From the NCBI GenBank assembly GCA_009823505.1, contig VZQC01006583.1:845344-909343 (forward strand): a DNA stretch of 64,000 nucleotides. Reading direction: 5' to 3'. Within the stretch, counting starts at the first letter, position 1, and each line of letters begins with the position of its first letter. The notes under the pieces were generated by a model. That model had not been told where the DNA came from. It did no database searches and saw nothing but the letters and a program-made list of their open reading frames with translations. Position numbers and translations under genes: made by a program. The stretch comes from Rhizomys pruinosus (lineage: Eukaryota > Chordata > Mammalia > Rodentia > Spalacidae). Shown here piece by piece: positions 32,851 to 42,912 of the stretch.

Positions 32851-33700
32851 TTTCAGGGGGTGGGCAGGATCTCCAAAGCCTGCCAACACCCATTTCAAGT
32901 TCTTATTGACACAAATTTATATTGGGACTCAGAGCTAAGAGGACACCAAAGAAATATCAGCAATGCCCAATAAAGCATGAAAATATTTTACCAATTGTAT
33001 TAACTGTTCCTCCAAAAGAGCAACGTCGGGACATGGCTTGATGGGAAGCACTACTTTATGTAGCTCTCTGTAATCTGTAATCATTTTCCATGAGCCTTCT
33101 CATCCCAGGGTTCAGCCATGGGGCCACATTCCATCTCTTCCCCGTTGATGGGCTTATTGTGGCTGGTGATGATACTTATTCCAGCCTAAGGCCAAGGTCC
33201 AGCAGGCCATGCTCTTGCCTCTCCTGCATGTCACTAAACTTGGTCCCTGGGCCTGACAGGCTCTGGGCTAATTCTATGGCTTCGACTGCTGCCACAGTGA
33301 CCACTGCCTCTCTGACAGCCACATATGGCTTCTGAGGGTCACCAGGCTGAGTGAACAATAGAAACGTCCTTGGAGGGGACAACTGTACACAGAATACTGC
33401 AAGGGGGAGTGTCGTCCACTCCTGAGACACGCTGGGTCTTTTCCACCCATACCACTTTATCATTGGTATATTTTATGCTTTGTGGCTCAGGTGTTCGAAC
33501 CTTGCAGAAGCTCACTAGCACAGCCTGTGTGTTCCCTCCGAACTCTGAAGTGACATAGATCTCACTATATTTGCCTTTAGTGACTAAAACCTGCCCCTCT
33601 CTTGTCTTTCTGTCACCTTCTCTCAACTGCTTTAGAATCTTAAGGCTTCAATTTACCTGCCGCTCTATGTCACACACATCTCCAAAAGCCTCTTCTACCT
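32851..33700 (-). pseudogene. Decayed endogenous retroviral pol fragment (reverse transcriptase)
   Basis: On the minus strand, a frame around 33080-32945 reads as the N-terminal part of a retroviral reverse transcriptase. DYRELHKV (33075-33052) matches the conserved VDYRELNKV block. A KYFHALLGIADIS segment (~32982-32944) aligns with catalytic motif A, where the usual aspartate is replaced by glycine. The upstream block (33120-33085) needs a frameshift. A further open stretch at 33626-33339 probably belongs to the same pol but I cannot place it. Stops and shifts make it nonfunctional. The retroviral class is unresolved. A B2 lies directly at its left edge. Confidence 0.6.
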
Positions 33701-34205
33701 CAAGTATGGTGACCCATCATGGGTTCAGCAAAGCCACTGAAGCTCATACTAGTCTTGGGATTCCTGCTGAGTTCACTCTCCAGTGATTACAGTCCGTCCT
33801 ACCTGGCTGGCCCAATGAACTGGACTTCCCACACCACCTCTCCCATGCCCAGCTAGCTCAGTAAGGCCTGTCCCTCCTCTACTGTCTTCCCGTCCCTGAC
33901 ATTCATGGTGATCTCATACATAATCACCAAGCATCTCCAATGGCTCAGATGAGCCAGCCCAGTGGATGCATTTCTCTTTTCCTATTCCAGATTGTACAGC
34001 TTTTACTTCAAGAACGGACAAGCAGTCATAGTCTCATCTTCTCCACTCCAACAGCACTCAGATTGATCCCGCCTATCTCCCGAACCTCCTGGTAGAGGTT
34101 CCTTCACTTCCGGCTTAAACAGCCTTCCTAATACAAGGATTTCAGAGGCAGAACTCCCTGACTGCCATGATTTCCTACACTGGACCATTGTTGGTCCCCA
34201 CCTGC
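33701..34205. other. Unassigned, possibly more retroviral remnant
   Basis: Continues from the pol fragment with no visible boundary, but no diagnostic motif was found. Confidence 0.3.
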
Positions 34206-34209
34206 ATGC

Positions 34210-34560
34210 TGCATGCTGGTTAGTTTTGTCAACATGATATATGCTACAGACACCCGGGAAGAGGGAACGAGCCTCAGCTGAGGAATTTCCTCCACAGATC
34301 GACCTGTGTGCAAGTCTGTGGGGCATTTTCTTGATTGTTAATTGAGGTGGAAGGATCCAGTCCACAGTCAGCAGACTTGGGCTGCATAAGAAAGGTAGCC
34401 AATCAAGCTGGGGGAGGCAAGCTAGTAAGCCCTGTTCCTCCAAGGCCTCTGCTTTAGTTCCTGCCTCCAAGTTCCTGCCCCCGGTTCCTGCCCTGACTTC
34501 TTTCTGTGATGGACTACAATCCACAAGCCAAAGGAAACCCTCTCCACACTCTGCTTCCAA
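34210..34560 (+). mobile_element. URR1-type DNA transposon
   Basis: TTAGTTTTGTCAACATGATA, GGGCATTTTCTTGATTGTTA, TAAGAAAGGTAGCCAATCAA, GTTCCTCCAAGGCCTCTGCT and CTGTGATGGACTACAATCC in the expected order. Confidence 0.7.
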
Positions 34561-34796
34561 CACACTACAGCACTGCTTAACTCTTCTAGAAAGGTCTAGC
34601 TTGTCCCCAGAGAGCTGGCAGCTCTGAAGAGTGTTAATGTCCTTTTTCATCTGCAGCTGCTGGGGCCATGGTTCCCCTGGGAGAAGAGCTCCCTGCTCCC
34701 CAGCTCTGCACCCTTCAATTAGGCCATTAGGAGGAGTCTCCCTGAGGAGACAGGTAAAGATGCTGTCCCAGAAGCTGGGGCAGAAGAGCTGTGCAG

Positions 34797-35048
34797 TGTG
34801 TGCGCATGTATGTTCATGTGTATGGAGGCCAGTGTGTGCACATGTATGTTCATGTGTATGGAGGCCAGTGTGTGTGCATGTATGTTCATGTGTATGGAGG
34901 CCAGTGTGTGCGCATGTATGTTCATGTGTATGGAGGCCAGTGTGTGCGCATGTATGTTCATGTGTATGGAGGCCAGTGTGTGCGCATGTATGTTCATGTG
35001 TATGGAGGCCAGTGTGTGTGCATGTCTATTCATGTGTATGGAGGCCAG
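34797..35048 (+). repeat. Minisatellite, 36-bp unit, 7 copies
   Basis: The unit reads TGTGTGCGCATGTATGTTCA then TGTGTATGGAGGCCAG. Starts fall at 34797, 34833, 34869, 34905, 34941, 34977 and 35013. The unit resembles the TG-rich tail plus start of an antisense B2/B3 SINE body. Because 36 is a multiple of 3, it carries cysteine/methionine-rich open frames through all units on both strands; I treat these as non-coding. Confidence 0.95.
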
Positions 35049-35087
35049 TGGTCCCCTATGGGTGTTGTTCCCAAGGAATCATCCACC

Positions 35088-35258
35088 TTTTTTTTTTTTT
35101 TTTTGTCTTTTGGAGACAGGGTTTCCTTGTAGCCCCAGCTGGCCTGGAACTCACTCTGTAGACTATGCTGGCCTCAGACTCACAGAGATCCAGGGATCTG
35201 CCTGCCTCTGCCTCCTGAGTGCTGGGACTACAGGCGTGTGCAACCACTTCTGGCTCCA
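35088..35258 (-). mobile_element. B1 SINE
   Basis: Poly(T), TTGGAGACAGGGTTTCCTTG, AACTCACTCTGTAGACTATG and GTGCTGGGACTACAGGCGTG. Confidence 0.93.
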
Positions 35259-35261
35259 CCT

Positions 35262-35730
35262 TGTTTTATTTTAAGACAGGGTCTCTCAGGGCACTGGAGA
35301 AATGGCTCAGCGGTTAAGAGCACCGACTGCTCTTGCAGAGGACCTGAGTTCAATTCCCAGCACCCACATGTTGGCTAAGTACTGTCTTTAACTCCAGTTC
35401 CAGGGAAATCTGATGCCCTCTTCTGACCTCCACAGCATTGCACGACACAGGTGCACCAGCCTACATGCAGACAGTACACTCATACACATAAAAAATTATA
35501 AAATAAAAAAAATTTCAAAAAGACAGGGTCTCTCATTGAGAGTGGACTAGGCTGCTGGCTGGCCAACAAGTTCCAGGGATCTTCTGCTCCCCCCCTCCCC
35601 CCAGGGCTGCAATTACAAATATCTGCTTCCACACCTGGATTTTTTTTCACATGGGCTCCAGGGGGGCAAACTCAGCTCCTTATGCCTACATATCAAGCAC
35701 GGCCACTGACAGAGCCCCACCCCAGCCCTG
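35262..35730 (-). mobile_element. B4-type SINE, split by a B2
   Basis: TTTTATTTTAAGACAGGGTC precedes the inserted B2 and resumes at 35520. It continues AGTGGACTAGGCTGCTGGCT, TTCCAGGGATCTTCTGCTCC, CACATGGGCTCCAGG and GAGCCCCACCCCAGCCC, a reverse-complement B4 layout (B1-like plus tRNA-like part). Confidence 0.65.
35289..35519 (+). mobile_element. B2 SINE nested in B4
   Basis: GGCACTGGAGAAATGGCTCA to an A-rich tail. Flanked by a perfect 16-bp target-site duplication AAGACAGGGTCTCTCA (35273-35288 and 35520-35535). Confidence 0.95.
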
Positions 35731-36190
35731 GGGTAGAAGGGGATAAGAGAGTTTTCTTAAACCCACAGGGACAGACAGGGGCTTGGTGGTTGCTGGGGGC
35801 TGGCGATGGGGGAGGGAGGCTGACAACTGATTGGTAGACTCTGTTGGTTTTCAGGTGAAAGTCCTAGAACAAAAGAGTATTGGTGGCTGCGTGCGCAGTG
35901 TGGTGTGTTTGTACTGTGATAGTGCACACGCTAAAACAGTTAAAATGGTGCATTTGGTGTCATAGGTTTTTACAACAATTTCTAAAGACTGTGCATGAGC
36001 ACGTGGCTGTCCACCTGAGCCATGTGCAGACAGACCTCCTTTACTTTGTCCAAGATGGTTTCTAACCATCGCTTTGGACAGCCACAGACTGCCAGCTCCA
36101 AACAGGCTGCAGGTGGAGTGCAGATGTGGCTGGCTTCTGTTCTTTTTTTCCTGCTGACACATTTCATACTAATCCAGGGAAAGAGGGTGG
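35731..36190. other. Unassigned sequence
   Basis: No recognised repeat; GTGCGCAGTGTGGTGTGTTT at 35889 is weakly TG-rich. Confidence 0.3.
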
Positions 36191-36194
36191 CCTG

Positions 36195-36345
36195 GTCAGT
36201 AGTGCAGGAGCCTTGGAGGTAGGTGGACCTGTATCTGAACACCGACTTGCTTTTGACTTCCTGTGCTATATGAAATGTTTCCTGGGCCTACACTGGAGCC
36301 TTGGTTTTCATGCCTGTAAAATGGGAATTATAAGAGAGAGGTGGA
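36195..36345 (+). mobile_element. MIR SINE fragment
   Basis: GAGCCTTGGAGGTAGGTGGA, CTGTGCTATATGAAATGT and GAGCCTTGGTTTTCATGCCT, then GTAAAATGGGAATTATAAGA show the MIR order. Confidence 0.65.
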
Positions 36346-36419
36346 TAAAGGAAATGTCTTTAGAATGTGGGCTACTTAAGAAACTTAACTAATCACAGTA
36401 GCAGCAATGTGACTTGCTC

Positions 36420-36605
36420 TGACGTGTGCAGACCACCCTGTGAAGCCCTCACATCTTCCCACACACCGTCTCTTTCATTCCTTGCTGTTATTCTAGGAAT
36501 AGAACAAACGTACTATCCCCTTTTGACAGACAGAGAGCTTGAGGCGCAGAGGATAATACAAGAAATACCGGAGCCAGAGTGAGTCAAGAGCAGGTGCTTG
36601 TCTAT
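36420..36605 (-). mobile_element. MIR-like fragment
   Basis: CTATCCCCTTTTGACAGACA, then GAGAGCTTGAGGCGCAGAGG and GGAGCCAGAGTGAGTCAAGA is the reverse-complement MIR phrase. Confidence 0.5.
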
Positions 36606-36688
36606 AGAGCCAATGGCTTCTGTAGCCGGAGCTGTGGTCAGCAACGTTGAAACATGTCACAGCATCTCAGCTAAGAAAGGCTCAATTT

Positions 36689-36922
36689 GGGGGCTGGAGA
36701 GATGGCTCAGTAGTTAAGAGCACTGGCTGTTCTTGTAGGTGACCTGGGTTCAAATCTAGCACCCACATGGTGACTAATAACCATCTGGAACTCCGATTCC
36801 AGGACATCTGACTTCCTCTTCTGCCTTTTGCAGGGGGGGGGGTACAGGTACACTTATCTACATGCAAGTAATACAGGAATACACATAAAATACAAATAAT
36901 AAATAAACTATTTTTCAAAAGG
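36689..36922 (+). mobile_element. B2 SINE
   Basis: GGGGGCTGGAGAGATGGCTC through CCTGGGTTCAAATCTAGCAC to an AATAATAAATAAACT tail; contains a G10 run at 36833. Confidence 0.93.
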
Positions 36923-37169
36923 CTTAAATTTGTCATGCCAGGAGATAGTGACCCAGGGACAGCAGATTGTCCTCCGAGAGCTGTCACGCTGTCCTTAATT
37001 CTTCTCCGTGCTGGTGTAGCGTGAGTGGCCATCATCCCATAAGCCACCAGAACACCAGGGCTCTAGTGCTGCCTGGATCCACTCTACCTGCATCTAACTG
37101 CTGTCTGGCCTTTAATCCAGCCTTGTCCTGAAGCCTCCAAGACTAGAGCAGACGTCATGATGGTGGACA

Positions 37170-37253
37170 CTTCTTCCTTCCCCTTCTCCTTTCCTTGCTT
37201 TTTCCTTCTTTCCTTGTTTTTCTTTTCGTCTCCCCTCCCTTCTTCCTTTTTTC
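37170..37253 (+). repeat. Polypyrimidine (TTCC-rich) tract
   Basis: Almost pure T/C for about 80 bases. Confidence 0.85.
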
Positions 37254-37264
37254 TGTGATTCTTC

Positions 37265-37875
37265 GGTGAACTATTTCACTACATTCCAGGGGTAGACACA
37301 GCAATGACGAAGACATTTCATTTTCCTCCCCTTGTGGGTTTTGTATTCTAGTTTGGAGTCAGGGGATATAACAAGTCAACATGAGCAGGATCATTACAAA
37401 TGCTACTAAATGATAGAAGTAAGGGACCAAGACAGAATATAACATAGACATTCAGGGCCAGAGAGAGGCGAAAGCTTTTGACTGAGTTTTGAAATGTGAC
37501 AAAGAATGAGGGAATGGAGTGGATGAGCGTCGGGGAAGCATTTCAGCAGAACACCTGAGGAGCAAAGGCCAGATGGCCATGACTGAGACCTTCCTAGAAG
37601 GGAGAGGAAGTGTCATGGAGAGAGCCTAGGAGGGTGAGGAAGCTGAACTTGGGGAGGGATGGTGCCCAGACTCCTAAGCCTGTGTCCTTAATGCTATACC
37701 AGAGGGGGCCTGAATTTCTTTTAAATGTAAAGGAGTCCCATGCTGTGTGGGGAATGGTACCAAGGAGGATGGCCAGGAGCCAGGTAAGGGCTGTGGCAGA
37801 GGCTTCAGATGCTGGTCAGTTGCTACAGTGTTTCTTTAATGGGCACAAAGCCCTCGGTTCTACCATCAGAACAAC
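37265..37875 (+). mobile_element. Old L2-type LINE fragment
   Basis: CTACATTCCAGGGGTAGACA, GAATGAGGGAATGGAGTGGA, GCATTTCAGCAGAACACCTG and GAGGAGCAAAGGCCAGATGG have the texture of an L2 3' region. Diverged; boundaries uncertain and it may continue past the B1 at 37880. Confidence 0.45.
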
Positions 37876-37879
37876 ATGA

Positions 37880-38035
37880 ACTGGACATGGTGATGCACAT
37901 CTGTAATGTGGACACCGGAGAAGTGGAGGCAAAAGATCACAAGCTCAAGGCCATCCTCAGCTATGTAGTTTGTGGCCAGCCTGGGCTACATGAGATCCTA
38001 CGTAGAGGAATAAAGAGTCTGTGTCAATGATTCCA
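37880..38035 (+). mobile_element. Old B1-like SINE (proto-B1 type)
   Basis: CTGGACATGGTGATGCACAT, GACACCGGAGAAGTGGAGGC, AAGCTCAAGGCCATCCTCAG and GGCCAGCCTGGGCTACATGA. Confidence 0.8.
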
Positions 38036-38474
38036 GAAGAGCTCGGTGGCCCTGAGTATGAGCAGTGGCGATGAAGATGGCTGGATATGGGCTGGTGCAT
38101 GTCATATTGGGGGGCAGACTCTGAGGCATGCTGATGGCTGGCACTACAGATCTGAGGTGATGCAACAATGTGGGCCATGGCGGCTGGGTGGGGGAGCAGA
38201 TCCGGCTGGGGATGTGTTCCGTGCAGACATGGTAGGTCCTAAAGGAAGGAAAGGATGTGGGAGAGGGCCTCTGAATTAAGCAGAGGCGTAGTTTGAAAAC
38301 CTCATATAAAGTTCTTTGTAGAAATATAATGCATTGGCTATAAATGCCGCTCTCCCCATGGACCCTGGTTTCTCAGTTCATAGCGTTACATGGTTGGATC
38401 AGACTAAAGCCCCGCCCCCTAACTTTGGCAGCCAATGATCCCGTTTTATTTTTTGAAACAGGATCTGGGCTGGA

Positions 38475-38870
38475 TAGCTTTAGTTGTCAACTTGACACAT
38501 CTGGGAAGACACAACCTCATCTGGGGAATTTCTTCTATGGGACTGGCCTGTGTGCATGTCTGTTAGGTGTTTTCTTGATTGTTGAGTGATGTGGAAGGGT
38601 TCAGGCTAATTTGGGCAGTGTCACTTCTGGGCAAGGGATCAGGAGTTGTATAAGAAAGCAGGCTGTGCCCAGGCCAGAGGAGCAAGCCAACAAGCAGCGT
38701 TCCTCCATGAGCTGTGCTTCAGCTCCTTCCTTGAATTCCTGCCCTGAGTTCATGCCCTGGCTGCCCTCAGTGAGAACCTGTGATCCAGAGATGTAAACCC
38801 TTTCCTCCCAAAGTTGGTTTTAGTCAGAGAGTTTTATTATAGAAATAGAGAAACCAGGTGTCCACAGTTA
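38475..38870 (+). mobile_element. URR1-type DNA transposon
   Basis: TAGCTTTAGTTGTCAACTTG, GTTTTCTTGATTGTTGAGTG, ATAAGAAAGCAGGCTGTGCC, GTTCCTCCATGAGCTGTGCT and CCCAAAGTTGGTTTTAGTCA. Nearly full length. The right end carries a small duplication of ATAGAGAAAC plus TATCCACAGTTA. Confidence 0.75.
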
Positions 38871-39089
38871 CAGAAATAGAGAAACAGGTATCCACAGTTA
38901 AGAGACTTTAAAGAGACTAAACTTTTACAGTGTTGAATTCTTTCAAAGATTGTGGGGCTTGTTAAGAGTTGTACTATGTTTTATACCGTGATATTAATAT
39001 TAACATGAATTCGTGGGGACCATAAATAGAAAGGTTATGGTTTAATAATGATGTGTTCGTGTGTCCAGTTACCAAGGAGTCAATCCAGC

Positions 39090-39458
39090 TGGATAGCATC
39101 AGTCGTCAACGTGACAGACCTGGGAAGAGGTAACCCCATCGCAGAATTTCCTTTATGAGATTAGTGTGGGGGCATGTCTACAAGGCATTTTCTTGTTGAA
39201 TGATGAGGGAGGGTCCAGCCTTGTGTGGGCAGTGCTGCCCCTGGGCAAGGGATCCTGGGTTATATAAGAAATCAGGCTGAGAACGAGACCAGAGAAACAA
39301 GCCAGTAAGTAGCTCCTGCCTCGGGTTCCTGTCCAGAGTTCCTACCCTGATTTGCTTCAATAGGAACTGTAATCCAGACATGTAAGTCAAGCAAACTCTT
39401 TCCTTCCCAAGTTGGTTTTAGTCAGAGAATTTTGTCACAGTAATAGAAAAATCAAACT
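39090..39458 (+). mobile_element. URR1-type DNA transposon
   Basis: TAGCATCAGTCGTCAACGTG, GCATTTTCTTGTTGAATGAT, TATAAGAAATCAGGCTGAGA and CCCAAGTTGGTTTTAGTCAG. It lies ~220 bp from the previous copy in the same orientation. Confidence 0.72.
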
Positions 39459-39459
39459 A

Positions 39460-39592
39460 GAATAAGGTTTCATCTGTGTCCTAGGCTGGCCTTGAATTCA
39501 CTATGTAACCAAGGATGACCTTAAACTTGTAATACCCCTGCTTCTACCTCAGGAGTGCTGGGATTATAGGCATGGCCATCACCGCCTAGTGA
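39460..39592 (-). mobile_element. B1 SINE
   Basis: AAGGTTTCATCTGTGTCCTA, GGCTGGCCTTGAATTCACTA and AGGAGTGCTGGGATTATAGG. Older copy lacking a clear poly(T). Confidence 0.85.
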
Positions 39593-39902
39593 CAGGCCAT
39601 GACTCTAAATAAGCTCCTTTGTTATTCTGGAGACTTTCTGTAGACAAGTGAATCTGTTTGTATTGACAATGTGTTCCTCCTCTATCAGCTATTGACTTCC
39701 TTTTTTGTAAGTTCCACTTCATGTAACAGTTCTTTAGATACTAACAGTTCTTGAGATGTCTTTATATGGAAGCCCTTCTAAAGCTCTTCCAGAAGTAGGT
39801 GAGCCCTCTGCAGAGTTATAAGCCAAAATGTGGGTTCTGGTATACCCTCTCATGATTTTTCTGTGTTTCCAAGGACTCACTCTATTCCCAGGGGTGGAGA
39901 TA

Positions 39903-40085
39903 TTAGCTCAGTGGTTCCTAAAGTTAGATGCACAGTAGAATCGTTTGAGGATCTTTACAATCCTCTGTCTCGGCTCTCATTCCAAGCCATTTTGTTTAAT
40001 TGGGATTCGAGCTGGGCATTGGACACCCTGAAATCTCCCCGGATGGATGTAAAGTGCAGCAAGTTTGAGAACCATGGTGCTAGGG
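39903..40085 (+). mobile_element. MER5A-like hAT-Charlie DNA transposon
   Basis: Begins CTCAGTGGTTCCTAAAGTTA, then GATGCACAGTAGAATCGTTT, and ends AAGTTTGAGAACCATGGTGC, the two ends of the MER5 group. Confidence 0.75.
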
Positions 40086-40244
40086 AGTAATTAAGATGTG
40101 GCTGGATAATTAAGGTGTGCACTGAGAAATGTCAAGCTAACAGAGGAAAAACCAAAAGCTCCTTCCGTCTGATGGTGGAAGGCACCAGACACTCAAGGGT
40201 TCAGAGAACAGGAAGGAGGATTGGGGTATGAAAGCTGATGTTGT

Positions 40245-40920
40245 CCTAGTCACTTTTCCCACTGCTGGGATAAAAATACCCTACAACAGCAACTTACAGA
40301 AGAAGAGTTTCTCCAAATATTTTATTTTTATTATTTTTATTTTATTTTATGTGTTTGAGTGTATTGACTGAGTGCATGAAAGTTCACCCAGGTTGGGCAC
40401 TGCCCCTGGAGGTCAGTAGAGAGCATTGCATCAGATCTCTGACTAGACTTACAGATGCCTGTTAGTCACCATGTGAGTGCTGGGGACTGAACCCACGTCC
40501 TCTGCAAGAGCGACCAGTGCTCTTAACCATGCAGCCATCTCTCCAGCCCTGAGAACAGTAGGGTTCCTTTACCTCACAGTTCCAGCACGGCATCAGTCTT
40601 GGTGGAGATGTCACTGAAGCAGGAGTATGACAGCTGGTCACGTTGCATCCTTTGTCAGGGAGGGAGAAGAATGAATGCTTGGCTCAGGTCACCGTGTTTC
40701 CTCTTTATGGAGTCTGGAATCCCCACCCAGTAGGATGCCACTCCCAGTGGGCAGGTCTTCCCACCTCAATTAACCTATCAAGATTAGGATATTCCTGTCT
40801 CCAGGAACATGCACAGAGGCCAACCTAACCTAGACAGTCCCTCATAGGTGTGCCCAAAGATCCCATATCCCCTATGGTCTAGATCCTGTCAAGCTGAGAG
40901 TTAACACTGACTGTCACAGG
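40245..40920 (-). mobile_element. URR1-like repeat split by a B2
   Basis: GTCACTTTTCCCACTGCTGG, GATAAAAATACCCTACAACA left of the B2. The right part has CTTACCTCACAGTTCCAGCA-like and TCAATTAACCTATCAAGATT phrases and ends TCAAGCTGAGAGTTAACACT. Confidence 0.6.
40319..40551 (-). mobile_element. B2 SINE nested in URR1-like repeat
   Basis: T-rich tail, TGGGCACTGCCCCTGGAGGT, GTGAGTGCTGGGGACTGAAC and CAGCCATCTCTCCAGCCC. Confidence 0.92.
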
Positions 40921-41194
40921 GTACTAAGGACCATTATGGTGACATGGGTACATTTGTTCCATGTTCTCCATTTTCTCTCCATCACCCTTTAACAGATGTT
41001 TGACTGTGGTCTTACTTATTCTGGACCAGAACCCCACTATATTAGTCATCAAACGTTTACCCAAGCACATTCTACTGATTTCTGTCTGATGATGGTAGCA
41101 GGCATTAGCAATCAATCTTGAGCATTGTTCCTGCTGGTCCTGGACACAGCCTCGCCACTCCCACTACTCAGTGATTCAGGTAGTTTCTCTATGC

Positions 41195-41520
41195 GATGGA
41201 TAATCTTGATGAGACTCAGTCACCTAGGAGACACACTTTCCAGAGAGGTTTAACTGAGGAGGGAAGACTCACTCTGGATATGGGCAGCACGTTTGTGTAG
41301 TCTAGGGTCTAGGACTGAATGAAAAGGGGAAAGTCAAAATCAGTGAAAAATCAGCATTCTCCTCTCTGCTTCCTGACTGTGGACACAATGTGACCAGATG
41401 CCCCACATTGCTGCAGTGCTGTCCCTGTCAAACTGTGAACCAAGATGAAAAGTTCCTTACGGTGCCTTTGTCTGTTTTTGCCATAGTAATGAGAAATAAG
41501 CTGACTCATTATATTGAGTG
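41195..41520 (+). mobile_element. URR1-like repeat
   Basis: GATGGATAATCTTGATGAGA, CTAGGAGACACACTTTCCAG, TCTGCTTCCTGACTGTGGAC and TTTTTGCCATAGTAATGAGA in the order expected for this scaffold. Confidence 0.55.
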
Positions 41521-41599
41521 AGAGTTGGTAGGGAGACAATATTAATCATCTCAACTCTGAACTAGGAATGCACATACGGATACATGCACATGTATGTGT

Positions 41600-41990
41600 T
41601 GTGGTTTGGATCTGAAATGTCTCCTCAAAGCCCATGTGTTGAAGACTGGGTCCCCAGTACAGCAGTTTTTAGAGGCAGCACCTCCTGGAGTGGCTGAATC
41701 ATGACAGGTCTGACCTCATTAATGGGTTGGTTCATTGATAGGGTCCTAGTTTAATGCACTACTGAGCAGTGGTGGAAACGCTAGAGGGTCGGACCTGGTT
41801 GTGAGGACTGAGTCACTTGGGGTGTCTCCTGGAAGGAAGGACTTACCCTGGCCCTTTCCTCTCCTTCCTCTTCTTCACTGTTGCAAGGAGGTGAGCAGCT
41901 TTGCTCTATGCCACACTCCTTACCTTGCTGTTACCACAGGAGCAGAAGCACTGGAACCAGCCAATCACAGACTGGCTTTGTGCTGGGTAG
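41600..41990 (+). mobile_element. Old LTR-like or DNA-transposon repeat
   Basis: TTGTGGTTTGGATCTGAAAT, GCCCATGTGTTGAAGACTGG, GCATCACCTCCTGGAG-like block, TGAGTCACTTGGGGTGTCTC and AGGAGGTGAGCAGCTTTGCT. Same scaffold as 49850 and 25770. Confidence 0.5.
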
Positions 41991-41992
41991 CT

Positions 41993-42388
41993 TTAGTGTC
42001 AACTTGACACCCCAGGGTTGAGGGAGCCTCAGTTGGGGAATTGGCTCCATTGGACTGGCCTATGGCCACGTCCATGGAGTATTGTCTTCATTGTTGAGTT
42101 ATATGGGAGAGCCCAGCCCACTGTGGGTGGTGCCACCCTGGGCAGGTTGTTATGTACAGTATAAGAAAGCAGGCTGGGCATGGGCCAGGTGAGCAAGCCA
42201 ATAAGAAGTGTTCCTCCATAGCCTGTGCTTCAGCTTCTACCTCCACGTTCCTGATTTTCTATGGTGGGCTCTCTCAGTGATGAACTGTGACCTAGGAGAT
42301 GTGAGCTGAATAAATCCTTTCTTCCCCAAGTTGGTTTTGGTCAGAGTGTTTTTTCGCAGCAATTGAAGAGAAACTAGAACAGGCTTCT
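41993..42388 (+). mobile_element. URR1-type DNA transposon
   Basis: TAGCTTTAGTGTCAACTTGA, GGGTGGTGCCACCCTGGGCA, ATAAGAAAGCAGGCTGGGCA, GTTCCTCCATAGCCTGTGCT, GAATAAATCCTTTCTTCCCC and CAGCAATTGAAGAGAAACTA. Best-preserved copy here. Confidence 0.78.
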
Positions 42389-42454
42389 CCAATACAGTGA
42401 GCCCCAATTGATCTCTCGCTTAAAGTGTCCTTTTCAGTCAGGTATTTTGTCATA

Positions 42455-42756
42455 ATGGCAGAAAGGCAACACACAACACAAGCATACACACAAACATAAG
42501 CACATGTACACACAGATATACACAGAGACATGCATACATGTACACACAGGCACACAGACATACACATGTGTATACACAAACATACATGTACACACAAAGA
42601 TATACATATATATGTACACACAGAAATACACATAGAAATATAGACATATACACACAGAGATGCACACACATGTTTACTCACACACATGCACACAGAGAGA
42701 TAAATACAGAGAGATAAAAACGCATGCATGCACACACAACATACACACGCATACAC
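42455..42756 (+). repeat. CA-rich compound simple repeat
   Basis: About 300 bp of ACACA/ACATA with GAGA interruptions; directly abuts the next B1. Confidence 0.93.
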
Positions 42757-42912
42757 ACATACTTTGAGGTAGGGTCTCCCTTTAGTCCCAGCTGGCCTGG
42801 AGTTTGCTATGTAGACCAGGCTGGCCTTGAACTCACAGAGATCTGCCTGCCTCTGCCTCCTGAGTGCTGGGGTTAAAGTTGTGCACCACCATGCTTAGCT
42901 TTTTTTCTTCCT
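42757..42912 (-). mobile_element. B1 SINE
   Basis: TTTGAGGTAGGGTCTCCCTT, TATGTAGACCAGGCTGGCCT and GTGCTGGGGTTAAAGTTGTG. The 3' tail side joins the CA-rich repeat. Confidence 0.9.

Noticed and set aside
34003..34650. 215-codon minus-strand frame
   Set aside because: Lies mostly across a URR1-type transposon and has no recognisable domain.
34631..35274. Cysteine/methionine-rich 113-176 codon frames
   Set aside because: Direct product of the 36-bp array running into a B1; the same array is open in several frames on both strands.
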